DNA of 64,000 nucleotides from Candidatus Mycoplasma haematobovis (GTDB lineage Bacteria; Bacillota_I; Bacilli_A; Mycoplasmatales; Mycoplasmoidaceae): NCBI RefSeq assembly GCF_001645765.1, contig NZ_LWUJ01000012.1, positions 1 to 64,000 of the forward strand, read 5' to 3'. Shown piece by piece: positions 50,860 to 60,921 of this stretch (position 1 is its first letter; each line of letters starts with the position of its first letter). The notes under the pieces were generated by a model. It saw only the letters and a program-made list of their open reading frames with translations, ran no database searches and was not told where the DNA came from. The position numbers and the translations under genes were made by a program.

Positions 50860-51340
50860 TTAACTACAAAGTTCTCCTTCTTTTTTGATATCTCAGTCTT
50901 TTCTGTCATTATCTCAACAATAGAATATTGGTCTCATGCGACCGTGACCATGTTGAGCATAGTCTGTAGCAACTAAGAATATCTTAGTATCTTGATTAGT
51001 TCCTTTGTATTTAACTGCTTCAGTTATTTCTCTTCAAGTAGAACTATTATTAATAGAAACCTTTTTCTTAGTATATTTAGATACAGTACAATAAGTACGA
51101 GCTCTAGGAAGTATTTCCTTTACAGTTAGTTCAAATAATGGAAGATCAAGTGCTTCTTTACAATATCCCTGTTACTATTTCAGCTACATCTTTATCAAGA
51201 GTAGGACTTTAAAAATCTAAAGGATTAGAGCTAATAACTCAGTTCATGAATTCTTCATCATGTCTTGTCAAGTATCAACTAGCAAAAATCACTCCGGATA
51301 AAGCGACAATATAGCCATCAATAGTTTCAAAATAATTGAC
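50860..51340 (-). pseudogene. Decayed anchored protein gene
   Basis: The front DGYIVALSGVIFASWYLTRH, EEFMNWVISSNPLDF ends at TAA. SPTLDKDVAEIVTGIL follows. After a one-base shift it reads CKEALDLPLFELTVKEILPR, RTYCTVSKYTKKK, TDYAQHGHGRMRPIFYCWDN and KKEGELCS. No start codon is evident. Not close to any intact gene in the window. Confidence 0.68.
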
Positions 51341-51384
51341 AACTGTTAGGAAACGATAGTTTTAAAAAAGTTTTTTCATAATTA

Positions 51385-52290
51385 ATGGCATTTAAATTTA
51401 ATTCGATTGTTTTATTGCTTTCATCATTAATAACTGGTGGAGGGGCTTGGTTGGGTTATGAATTATGTAAGCCAAAGATCGTTGAAGATTTGATGTCTTG
51501 AAAGGGACTTAAATTAGCGACTTCTGAGGATACTAATTTTTGAAAAGCTCTTTATTTTCAAAATAAAGAACAATTAGATAAGAATATTACAGATCATGAA
51601 ACACTTAAGCAGAAATGCGCAAAGCTTTCAAGAGAAAAAATTGATTATGTAACTAAGAATGCCGAGTTTGTCGAAAAGTTTTGTTTAAATAATTTAAAGA
51701 ATAGGAGAGCAAGAATAATAGCAATAGGATTTGATGAGAATCAATTCTTAAAGGAAGATAAAGATTACAAAATAGCCTTTATTTTTAATAGATATAGTCC
51801 TACTTTCTTGGAACTTCTGGGAGGAGGAATTACTAAAGAGACTGAATTTGATACTGAGAATAGTAGTAATATTCTTGAAAAATATAAGAACTATTGCAAT
51901 ACTGCTTTAGATAGTGATGATTCTCAAATAAAGGCAACACAACAATTATGCTCTAAGCAACCCTACACAAAAGCAAAAGATAAGATTGAAAAAGATGGTT
52001 ATGTTTTGAGAGATAGTAAAGAACTTAGAGAGGATTGAAGTAAGTATCAAAATAATGCAAAATCTGACAAATATATGGAAGGAAATACTTTGTTAGTAGA
52101 TATTCAAGATATTGAATCAGACAAGGGAGAAAATGCTTGAATTGATTTACAAAACAGTCAAGATGAATTTGAAAAGAGATTTTTTGCTTGATGTAATGAA
52201 CAAAAAGACAAAGACTTAGATGAGAAAGATTTCTACAAAGATGTGTACCCTAAATTCAAGACCAGATGTGCTAAACAAAGAATCCAATAA
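51385..52290 (+). CDS. 301 aa anchored protein with spaced cysteines
   Basis: 301 aa. FKFNSIVLLLSSLITGGGAW anchor, GYELCKPKIVEDLMSWKGLK, LKQKCAKLS, VEKFCLNN, YKNYCNTALD, TQQLCSKQP, FFAWCNEQKD, FKTRCAKQRIQ. A three-module protein, longer than most, with no clear paralogue here apart from loose likeness to the plus-strand pseudogene at 27962. Isolated between two groups of minus-strand pseudogenes. Function unknown. Confidence 0.84.
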
Positions 52291-52452
52291 AATAATTACA
52301 ATTTGCTAATGGCACTCTTTCATTTTAAAGTTATATGTTTCTAAATTTTTAAAACATCATCTGTTGAGTTTTCATAACTTAAAGAATTAATTTCTGTTTT
52401 TATTGATGCTATTAATTGGTTAAGGTGTATTGATTATTCTAAATCAAGGGCT
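52291..52452. other. Non-coding gap with a short minus-strand remnant
   Basis: On the minus strand 25 codons are open (HLNQLIASIKTEINSLSYEN) to TAG near 52350. No start or homology is visible. Otherwise nothing recognised. Confidence 0.3.
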
Positions 52453-52950
52453 TTATTTTTTGAATTCGATTTCCATTCTTTTTTCTACAGATGCCGATCC
52501 TCTCTCTGAAAAACTTTTGGGAATTTCTCTGTATCCCTTTCTAAATTCAATTCTTAACTCGGCTTCTCTTAAATCTTTGTTGTTTTTGTAATCATCATCA
52601 ATTCTTTGGTAACGCGCAATACATTCCTCAAAAGCTTCCAATGGTTCTTGATATCATCCCCTTTCCTGATATATCTTGACTTTTGCCATTTCTTCGTGTT
52701 CAATTTCAGCAAACTTACATAACTTTTCTCTTTCGTCAGCTGTAGTGGGTTTACGAACACTATCTACAAGCTTATCTCACTCTTCTTATTTCATTGCTAC
52801 CGCAGCCTTTTCCATTGCGAGATCTTTCTTTTCTTGGCTAAGCTTTCTCCACTCTTCGGTGGGCATAGTATCGGGTTTAATAATTCAACCCCCTAACCCC
52901 CCAGCAACTGTTAAAAAAGCACATCCACCAAAAGGTAAAAATTTAGCCAT
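52453..52950 (-). pseudogene. Small membrane protein interrupted by one ochre codon
   Basis: ATG 52950 reads AKFLPFGGCAFLTVAGGLGG, WIIKPDTMPTEEWRKLSQEK, AMEKAAVAMK then TAA (52788-52786). The same frame continues EEWDKLVDSVRKPTTADERE, KLCKFAEIEHEEMAKVK, WYQEPLEAFEECIARYQR, RMEIEFKK to TAA 52455-52453. No other defect in 165 codons. TAA is a true stop in code 4, so it is likely truncated at 54 residues unless read through. Confidence 0.72.
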
Positions 52951-53152
52951 TAGTTTGTTAAATATTTATTGCGTAGTAGGTTGATTGAATCTAATATAGA
53001 AAAAGTATCTCTAAAGGCATACTATATTTTAAAATTATAATATCAGTTTACTTTTAAATTTAAATTTTTATTTAATCAGCAATTAATCTTTAATTATTTA
53101 AATTATGATATTTGGGGATTAATTAACTATTAGATATTTGTTCTTTGACACA
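52951..53152. other. Intergenic, very AT-rich, nothing recognised
   Basis: About 200 bases with long A/T runs and no readable frame. It probably includes the promoter for the 52950 gene and the 3' end region of 53153. Confidence 0.35.
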
Positions 53153-53737
53153 TTAAACACATAAGTCAACTATTTTTCGATAAGTTTCTTCATAGTTAGC
53201 AGGATTTAGTTGATTTTCTTTTTGAACTTCACATCAACTTTTCAATTCATCTTTTCCATTTGAAGCAGATTCAATATTTGAAAATTTATCATTATCAACA
53301 GCTTTAAGTTTTGCTAATTTTTGTGGATCTTTTTTGATTGCATCTAATTTAGTTTCTCAATTTTCAACATAAACTCTCTTATCTTTTTCTAGTTTTTCTG
53401 ATATTGTTGATGGAGGAATTAAACATAATTTTTCAACTTTCTTTAATTCTGTTTCTTTTCTGGATGATTCTTTGCAATTAGTAGTACATCATGTCTTCAA
53501 AGTACTGAAATTTGTTATTTGAGGATTCAATCCTGTTAACTCAGAAGAATTCTTATTTTCTTTAAATGCAATAGTTCAAACTCCATCTTCTGCACTTTCA
53601 GATATTAATTTTATGCCCTTATCAGTTAATGTATCCTTTATGTTCTTGTTAAGTGTTAAGTAATATATTCCACCAGCCCCTCCTAATGTTCCAGCACCAA
53701 TAGTAGCTACTATGCCTACCTTTAAACCAGTAGCCAT
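53153..53737 (-). CDS. Anchored protein, U/T-like (intact partner of 55561)
   Basis: 194 aa. ATGLKVGIVATIGAGTLGGA anchor, YYLTLNKNIKDTLTDKGIKL, LKTWCTTNCKE, VEKLCLIPPSTISEKL, LKSWCEVQKE, IVDLCV. It serves as frame reference for 55561. The start overlaps the 53737 stop. Function unknown. Confidence 0.86.
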
Positions 53738-54402
53738 TATTCTTTATTTGCGCATCACAATTCAAAGCCCTTCAAAGTTTCTTCAAATGTAGCATCATGA
53801 TTTTTGACTGTACTAATCGTTCTGCATTTTTCTTTAATATCTGTGTAATCTTTCTCTATTGTTGTATTAGCGTCTGTACTTAAAGTTAAATTTGCAATTT
53901 TTTGAACTCCGGCAGCTGCTGTTTTGTATCCTTTGATTTTTGCTTCTCAACCTGTTTTTGTTGCGCCTGTATCTAAAGCTTTAAAGCCTTGTTTATCTAA
54001 TATTTCAGTAACAGATATAGGAACAACACATCACTTTCTGGCTTTTTCAAAAACAGCATTGCTATCTGCATCCGTTTCTTTTTTGGATAAGGTTTTTTGG
54101 CAATGATCCTTTAATATGTCTACTGCTTCTTTGTCACTACCGCTTGGTTTATTTCCATCAAAATCATCAAATTTAAAATTTGTCTTACTTGCTGTAACTT
54201 CTTTGTACTTATCTAGTATTGTTGATCATGTTTGACTATCTTGACTTAATAGTATGTATTTTTCTCTTTCAAGTTTATCTCCTATAGAATTTTTCTGCTT
54301 GTTTTCTTGTTTTGATAATAATTGATGAGCAACAAGACCACTAGCCCCACCAACACTAATTAATCCAATAGTACCCTTTATTGCTAATGATTTAACACTC
54401 AT
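53737..54402 (-). CDS. Family T anchored protein
   Basis: 221 aa. SVKSLAIKGTIGLISVGGAS anchor, HQLLSKQENKQ, KLEREKYILLSQDSQT, LKDHCQKTL, ARKWCVVPISVTEILDKQGF, IKEKCRTISTVKNHDATFEE, FELWCANKE. The KGTIGL...GG start recurs in 57390 and 60230. Function unknown. Confidence 0.87.
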
Positions 54403-54420
54403 TTATTTATTCTTCTAAAT

Positions 54421-54974
54421 TTATTTGGCACATCATTTTAAAGCAGTAGCATATTCATCTTCATTTTGATATTCCTTGTTAACCTCTTGTCCACACCAAT
54501 TTTTGATTTTGTCTTTATTTACTTCTGTTTTTGAAATTCCTGGTATGGTGTGTATATTTTCGCTTGCATAATTAGAAACTTTTTGATCTCAATACCCTTC
54601 ACCTGCTAAATTTTTGTTTTCTTTAAGAAATCTTTCTTTATTTGTAGGTCTGGCACATATTTTTCTTAAATCATCACGTAGTTTGGTGTTTTCTTTATCA
54701 AAGTTATCGGCCAATCTTGTTTCGTAAGTAGACTTTAAAGTTGCAATATCTTCTTTATCTAATTTAATACTTAATTTTTCTTTTTCTCTTTGATAAGTAC
54801 TTAATTTAACTTCTCAACCTCCAAAAATATCATGTTGATCTAGTATTGTTCTACCCTCATTTGCTATTTGTTTTGAAATGGATATATCTCTAGTTTGAAA
54901 ATAATAGAAAGTACCTCCACCAATAACTCCTGCACCAGCCAACCCAGCCACACTAGTAGTTATTTTTTTGGCAT
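54421..54974 (-). pseudogene. Family U protein, out of frame at an A7 tract after the start
   Basis: ATG 54974 gives Met-Pro-Lys-Lys then TAA. One extra A in the run of seven (T7 at 54963-54969) yields MPKKITTSVAGLAGAGVIGG, FYYFQTRDISISKQIANEGR, LRKICARPTNKERFL, IKNWCGQEV, LKWCAK, an intact 184-residue U protein aligning with 55559 from the start. No ATG, GTG or TTG precedes the anchor in the open frame except GTG inside it. Phase-off, slippage or base-call error are possible. Confidence 0.78.
54963..54969 (-). repeat. T7 run (A7 on coding strand) at codons 2-4
   Basis: Places a TAA as codon 5. An eighth base opens the whole gene at 54421-54974. Confidence 0.85.
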
Positions 54975-54977
54975 CTA

Positions 54978-55559
54978 TTAAACTCCTTTCTTAGTACATC
55001 ATTTAATAGATAATTTGTAATTCTTATCTGTATCTGATTTAAATTCTTCCTTAATTATCTTTTCGCATCATTCTCTTATTTGATCGCCAGTTGGACGAGT
55101 ATTTTTGAATTCTTCAATTGCATGTTCAGTTTGAGCAACAGAATTATAAGTACTTGCTTTTGTAGATCAGTCTTCTGCTATTTCGTGATCTAAACTAAAT
55201 AGTTTTTCTTTATTTGTGGGAGAGGTACATACTGTCTTTAATGCTTCATAAAGAGGTTTATTTTTTTCATTAAATTCAGAAGTTAAATTGCTGTTACATT
55301 TAGACTTTAAAGTACCAATATTTTCTTCTGCTAACTCAATAATAGTTAATGTTGCTTTTTGCTTTTGATAAGTCTTTAATTTAATATTTCAAAGATCTGA
55401 AGATGCACTGCTTATTAATATTTTTTTACCTTCGTTTTCAAGTTGTTTTGAAATTGATATATTAGATGGAGATCTAAGAGCATAAGCAGTTCCTATACTT
55501 CCTCCAATAACCCCTGTACTAGCTACTACTCCAGAAATTATCTTTGCGGATGTAGTCAT
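54978..55559 (-). CDS. Family U anchored protein
   Basis: 193 aa. TTSAKIISGVVASTGVIGGS anchor, YALRSPSNISISKQLENEGK, LKSKCNSNL, LKTVCTSPTNKEKLF, IREWCEKII, SIKWCTKKGV. The first Trp-Cys of the family is Lys-Cys here. Its stop lies 4 bases before the 54974 start. Function unknown. Confidence 0.86.
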
Positions 55560-55560
55560 A

Positions 55561-56128
55561 TTAAACGCAAAGTTTTTCTACTTCTTTGTATTCTGTACCT
55601 TCAACGGTTAGCTCAACATTTAATTGCTTCTCACATCAACCTTTAAGGGCATCTTGATTATCTTTATTTTCTTCCACTTTGGATAGCTTATTGTTTATGG
55701 TCTTTAATTTGGCTATTAAATTATTTTCTTGCTTTACTGCTGTTAGTTTTGTTGCTCAATCTTTTGTAAATTCTTTTTTCTTCTTATTTAATTTTTCACT
55801 TATTGTTAACGCAGGTTGAGAGCAAATTTTTTCAGTTTTGTCTAAATTAACTTTGTCGCTTAAAGACTTATCATAAGCTCCTGTACATCATGTTTTTAAA
55901 GTATCATGTCCTTTAACAGTAGCTTCAATATTCTTTAAAGTGTCATCCTCATTAATTTCCCCTCAGGCTAATTGTCATATCTTAGTGTCAGCGTCTTTAT
56001 TTATTAATTTGATACCTTTACTAGTTAATTTATCCTTTATTGTCTTGTGATACATAATAAATACCACCAACTCCTCCAGCAATAGCACTTGCTCCTGTAC
56101 CAATAATTGCAATTTGTTTTATTCCCAT
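55561..56128 (-). pseudogene. Anchored protein (paralogue of 53153), frameshifted after the anchor
   Basis: ATG 56128 reads GIKQIAIIGTGASAIAGGVG, GIYYVSQDNKG and stops. Shifting one base near 56045-56060 continues KTIKDKLTSKGIKLINKDAD, LKTWCTGAY, TEKICSQPALTISEKL, LKGWCEKQL, VEKLCV to TAA 55563-55561. Length is 568, one more than a multiple of three. No long homopolymer marks the site, so this looks like simple decay or an error. Confidence 0.72.
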
Positions 56129-56135
56129 GATTTAA

Positions 56136-56717
56136 TTAAGATGCTCCCCCATTTTTTGCACATCATTTAAGGGTTGCACTATAAGTTCCTTCATTTTCGG
56201 CAGTAAATTCTTCTTCCAAGTTCTTAACACATCACTTCTTTAGAACTTCTATTTCTAAGTTTTCTTTTTTGATTTCTGTGATATCTCCTTGTGATTGATA
56301 AGCAACTTTTCTATTTTCTCATTCTTCTGGTGTTGAAGCTAATGCTTTATTAAGGCTACTTAACTTTTCTTTATTTGTAGGAACAGTACATACTGAACTT
56401 ATTCCTTCGTAAAGTTCTTTATTGTTATCATTAAATTCCTCTTTAACTTTTTCTTCACATCAAGACTTTAAATTACCTCAATTTTCTGTTTTGGTTAGTT
56501 TGATTTTTGTATTTTTGGACTTTAAGGTATTGTAAACACTTAACTTTATTGTTCAAAGGACTTGATCATTCTTAGTTAATAGTGTTTTTTTGTCATTAAG
56601 TAATTGTTTTTCAATAGATATAGATTCTTTTTTGTTAATCAGTGCATATGTTATTCCCCCGCCAACAGCACCTGAACCTACTAATGCTGTTGCTATTACT
56701 TTTGTAGTTGTAGACAC
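56136..56717 (-). CDS. Family U anchored protein, GTG start
   Basis: 193 aa from GTG (STTTKVIATALVGSGAVGGG). YALINKKESISIEKQLLNDK, LKSWCEEKV, ISSVCTVPTNKEKLS, LKKWCVKNL, TLKWCAKNGGAS. First of a U-T-V-U set that repeats 46406-48732. Function unknown. Confidence 0.85.
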
Positions 56718-56739
56718 TATATTAAGTTAATGAAAAGGA

Positions 56740-57390
56740 CTATTTTGAACACCAATCTTTGTAATTTTCTTGATATTCTTCAAACTTATCTGAATGATTT
56801 TCGGTTTCTCCGATGGTCTTACATTGTTCTTTAATTTGTGTTAGGTGTTCATCTTCCTTCCTGTCTCCCTCGGCTAATTTAAGTGAAGTAATTTTTTTCT
56901 TTTGATTTCCTGTGTTCTTATGTTCGCTTATTTTTGTAGTTCAAATACTTTTGTCAGCCTCTTTATCGTCTTTATTGGTGTTAAGAGGAGTGTATTCTTT
57001 TTCTAGTAATTTTGAAACAGATACTGGAACAATACACCATTTCTTAGCTTGATCGTAAAGTTTATTTTTTTTGTCTTCTGATACTTTCTTTCCTGTAAGA
57101 TCTTTACACTTTTGCTTTAAAGTATTTAAAGATTCTGTATCACTACTTACAGCTGTAGTGCCCCCATTGAATCCTTCAAATTTTAATGTATTTGTTGTCG
57201 CTCTATAACTAGTTAATATACTTTGTCAAACTGCATTATTATCAGCACTATCTGTTAGTAATTTAAATCCGTTTGCTTCAAGTTTGCTTTGAATATTCTC
57301 CGTAGACAAGAAATTGTTTAGAAGTAATCCGCCTCCTGCAACTCCACCCAACGCACCAACACCTACCAAAGCTCTAATTGCTGTACTCAT
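56740..57390 (-). CDS. Family T anchored protein
   Basis: 216 aa. STAIRALVGVGALGGVAGGG anchor, NNFLSTENIQSKLEANGFKL, LKQKCKDLT, AKKWCIVPVSVSKLL, IKEQCKTIGETENHSDKFEE, YKDWCSK. Paralogue of 46981 (ENIQSKLEANG against EDIESKLKANK). The start overlaps the next stop. Function unknown. Confidence 0.87.
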
Positions 57391-57797
57391 TAACTATCTA
57401 TAGCTTTTTTCTCTGCACAGAACAACTTTGCATTATCTAAAGTCTTATGTCCAGTTACTTTATCTTTTTCTTGCTCTAGTACTAATTTACATCAATCCTT
57501 TAATTTTGTCCCTCCTTGTAGGTTTGCCTTATTTTTTTCTACTTCAAAACCAGATACAAATTCTTGTAAAGCTGCCTTCAATTTTGTGGTACTGCTACCA
57601 GCTCTAAATGTATCAAACTTATTTTGCCAATCAGTTTTGTTTAGGTCAAATGGTTGATAATTGTCTGCTATTAATTGTTCACTTATGGTTCTTGGTTCTT
57701 TTTGTTTAGTTAAAGCGCTAATTCCATAATAACCACCTACTCCTAATCCACTAGCACTTAATACACCAATAGTGCCTTTAATTATTGTTGGATTCAT
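57390..57797 (-). CDS. Family V anchored protein, single module
   Basis: 135 aa. NPTIIKGTIGVLSASGLGVG anchor, YYGISALTKQKE, ISEQLIADNYQPFDLNKTD, WQNKFDTFRAG, LKDWCKLVL, AKLFCAEKKAIDS. Paralogue of 47674. Function unknown. Confidence 0.86.
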
Positions 57798-57799
57798 AA

Positions 57800-58404
57800 T
57801 TATGCTCCTGTCTTAGTACATCACTTAAGTGTTAGATTGGTATTATCTTGTCCCTCTTCAATTTCTTTTTCAAGCGCTTTATTACATCAATCTTCTATTT
57901 CTTTTTTTGTAGGTTTTTTGTTGCCTTTAAGCTCAAGAATAACTAAATCATTGATTCCTTCAGTTGTATACGCAGTAGCTCTACCTTGTCAATCTTCGCC
58001 AGTAGCTATTACTTTTTTATCTTTAAGTAATTTTTCTCTACTTGTAGGTAATGTACATATTTGTTTTGCTTGCAAATAAATATCGTTTTGCCCTTCGCTA
58101 AAGTTAGAGTCTAAAGTGTTAGTACATCATATCTTTAGCCCTTCTTCAGTATTGGGAGTTACCTTAACTTTGTTTGTTAATGAAGTATATGTATGAAATT
58201 TAATATCTCAACCTTTTGCAGTGATGGCTAATATCTTTTTTCCAGTTTCTTCAGTTATTTTTGATCTAATAGTAGCAACTACAATACTACTGGTCTTAGG
58301 AGTTGAGGAGTTGAGGAGTTGGAATTTAGTCAATAAATTGTTCCACCTCCAGCAATACCAGATCCTACTAAAATCGCAGATGATGCTTTAGCAAATGTTG
58401 TCAT
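57800..58404 (-). pseudogene. Family U gene switched off by a three-unit 8-bp repeat
   Basis: ATG 58404 reads TTFAKASSAILVGSGIAGGG, TIYWLNSNSSTP, then loses the frame in CAACTCCT x3 and ends at TAG near residue 44. With two units it reads LNSNSSTPKTSSIVVATIRS, KITEETGKKILAITAKGWDI, LKIWCTNTL, AKQICTLPTSREKLL, IEDWCNKAL, TLKWCTKTGA. The result aligns throughout with 62766 (LNSNTQTPKSKT; WDIKLHVYTS). Length 605 becomes 597, a multiple of three, after removing 8. Best read as a phase-off gene; 48103 is the equivalent in the other block. Confidence 0.82.
58298..58321 (-). repeat. 8-bp tandem repeat, three units (CAACTCCT on coding strand)
   Basis: AGGAGTTG x3 on the plus strand, uninterrupted. 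It lies just after the anchor codons of a family U gene. Two or five units would be in frame; three is not. In the paralogue at 62766 the same place holds two imperfect units. Confidence 0.9.
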
Positions 58405-59081
58405 TACTTATTTGAACATCAAGCTTCAAAAAGAATTAAAGTTTTTTCAAATTTGTCATCATGGTTCCCTATATCCCCAATACTTTTACATTTTTCTTTA
58501 ATTTGTCTTATTTCCTGGTCGGTAGGCTCTTCTGTTTTGCTAGTAAATTCTAATTCATCAATTCTGTTTTCAGAAGTGCTTCTGTATTTTTTCACTTTAT
58601 TACCTCAAGCGGTTTTGTCTGTTTCAGTATTTACGTCTAAATTTAGGGAATTAGTGCCTTTTGATTTTAAAAAAGAAGCTGCATTTATTGGTTCAACACA
58701 TCATTTTTTAGCTCTTTTTTGATCTTGTTCATTAGCACTCTTGTTGTCAAAAATACCATTACATTTTTCTAACAAAATGTTTTTTGCTTCTTTATTTTCA
58801 GATTGATTGCCATCGAAGCCAGCAAACTTTAACTCTTGTTGAGTCGATGGAGCACTTTTGTAATTTCTTAATATAGCTTCAAAAATACTATTATCAGTAC
58901 TACTTGTAATGGGAACGTATCCTTTAGCCTTTAATTGTTGTGATACAGATAGAGGTGTTGGCTTGATTGTTTTCTGTACTTCTGTACTGCCATTTAAGGC
59001 GCTAATTCCATAATAACCACCAACTCCTAAACCGCTTGCTCCTAATACACCTACAGCCCCTTTAGCTATTGTTGCTTTCAT
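58404..59081 (-). CDS. Family T anchored protein
   Basis: 225 aa. KATIAKGAVGVLGASGLGVG anchor, YYGISALNGSTEVQKT, VSQQLKAKGYVPITSSTD, LLEKCNGIF, AKKWCVEPINAASFLKSKGT, IKEKCKSIGDIGNHDDKFEK, FEAWCSNK. ISALNGSTEVQK is shared with 60230, so the 5' ends are recent copies. The stop overlaps the 58404 start. Function unknown. Confidence 0.87.
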
Positions 59082-59516
59082 AATCTAGATTTAATTCTTT
59101 TACCTTATAGACTAACATTAAGGAACATGAGGGTCTATTAACAATTACTTTAAGATACATTATTGATGCAGGAGTGTTTAGTTTTTTGATTACTACTGTT
59201 TATTAATCAAAAAGAATAATGTAAATTTAAGAGTTAGAATAGGTAGTAAAGCAAGGGACAAATCAATATATATGAAACAAAATACCTAAATTTTAAATAT
59301 TTTGAAATTAGGTATGTTATTTAAATTTGTTTGTCTTTTGAATCTGTTGCTTTGATGGGATAAGAGGATTCTTAGAAAGACTGATGAAAATATGAATGTT
59401 TTTTTATAGTTGTAGCTTTAAAGTAGGTGGCTTATTGTTTGCAATATTGAAGAAGAAACAGAATAAATAGAAGTATTAGTAGTTTTTGTATTTCTTATTG
59501 TTTAAGTATTTAGTAA
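59082..59516. other. Largest gap, decayed DNA with a stem-loop
   Basis: 435 bases without a confident gene. On the plus strand ATG 59314 opens 31 codons with one TGA (LFKFVCLLNLLLWWDKRILR) and ends at TAG after a T7 run. An eighth T would give VFFIVVALK then TAG. It may be the trace of a plus-strand anchored protein. A hairpin lies at 59183-59213. Confidence 0.4.
59183..59213. terminator. Possible bidirectional terminator hairpin
   Basis: TTTTTGATTA (59183-59192) pairs with TAATCAAAAA (59204-59213) over an 11-base loop. The stem is A/T-rich, so stability is modest. It lies upstream of the minus-strand gene at 59081 and downstream of none, so an alternative role is possible. Confidence 0.3.
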
Positions 59517-60230
59517 CTATTCTTTCTTATTACCACATCACGCTTCATAACTACTTAAAGAAGTTTCAAATGTATCTGCATGACTTAATATTTTTGCAAA
59601 TTCTTGACATTTTGTTTTTGCCGCAGCAATATTTTGAGGAGTCACCTCTGCATTATCTTCAATTTCTACGAATTGTCCAATACTGGAGTTGTTTTTCTTA
59701 GCCGTTCTATAAGCCTTTATTTTTTCTGTTCATTCATTTTTCTCCTGATTTTCTTCTCCAATATTTGTTTGAAGAGCATTAAATCCTTTAGCTTTTAGGA
59801 GTTTAGCCACATCTATTGGAGTTACACATCACTTCCTAGCTTTCTTTAACATTTCTTTATTATTTGAATCTTTAACTGTAATGTCCTTGCATTTTTGCTT
59901 TAAGGTAGCTACAGCTGTAGGAGTAGCACCACCAGCTGGCTCTTCTCCAGTAAAGTTCTCAAATGCCAGATTTGTATGTTGTTTAATAACTGTCTTGTAA
60001 CTGCTTAATATTGTATTCCAACTATCGTTGTTTTGTGAATCCTCTGAAAGTAGTGTGTATCCTTCATTTCTAAGCGCTTCTTCAATTGAAGGAGTCTTGG
60101 GTTCAGATTCTTTTTTCTGTACTTCTGTACTGCCATTCAAGGCACTAATCCCATAATAACCACCAGCCCCCAAACCACCAAGACCAACTAATCCTATAGT
60201 AGATTTAGCTGCTAAAGATTTAATATCCAT
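59517..60230 (-). CDS. Family T anchored protein
   Basis: 237 aa. DIKSLAAKSTIGLVGLGGLG anchor, YYGISALNGSTEVQKKESEP, EALRNEGYTLLSEDSQNND, LKQKCKDIT, ARKWCVTPIDVAKLLKAKGF, AKTKCQEFAKILSHADTFET, YEAWCGNKKE. Closely related to 58404 and 60251. Function unknown. Confidence 0.87.
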
Positions 60231-60250
60231 TTAAGTTTAAGGTATTCTTA

Positions 60251-60919
60251 TTAACTATCAGAACACCAAAGTTTAAAGAATTTTAAAGAATCTTCAAAAG
60301 TTGCTGTGTGATTATTTATTTTTCCTATTTCATCACATTTGTCTTGAATAATTTTGTAGTCACCCTCTACTATTTGGCTAGCAGTACTTGTTAAATTTAA
60401 TTGACTAATTTTTGAAAGATTATTTGAACTATCTATATGTTTTTTTATTTTGTCTTCTCATTTTGCTTTGTCATCATCTGCATTAGTACCAGTCTTTAAT
60501 GCTGTAATGTTTTGTTTTTTTAATATTTCAGAAGCAGTTATTGGTTCAATACATCATTTAATAGCTTTGTCATAAGAATTACTATTTTTTGTTTCTTCAA
60601 AAATAGAATTACAAAGTTTAAGCAATTCATCTTTTGCTTTTTTGCCATCCACATCAACACCACCAAATTCACCAAACTTTAAATTATTTTTGCTACTTAT
60701 GATGCTTTTGTAACTGCCTAATATAGTATCTATGTTATTGCTACTTTCTGAAAGTAGTGTGTATCCTTCACTTGTTAATCTGCTTGCCATATCATTCTTT
60801 ACTGCTTCTGGTTTTGCTGTTTTGCTTGTACTTTTTGTTAAATGATAGGTTAAACCAGTAACACCTCCAACTCCTATTAATCCTGCAATTGCTTTAACTG
60901 CTAAAGGCTTAACATCCAT
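60251..60919 (-). CDS. Family T anchored protein
   Basis: 222 aa. DVKPLAVKAIAGLIGVGGVT anchor, YHLTKSTSKTAKP, RLTSEGYTLLSESSNN, LLKLCNSIF, AIKWCIEPITASEILKKQNI, IQDKCDEIGKINNHTATFED, FKLWCSDS. EGYTLLSE is shared with 60230. Function unknown. Confidence 0.87.
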
Positions 60920-60921
60920 TA

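Noticed and set aside
59314-59409. 31-codon plus-strand frame with a hydrophobic start
   Set aside because: Too short and without homology or a clear ribosome site. Mentioned with the gap at 59082 as a possible remnant only.
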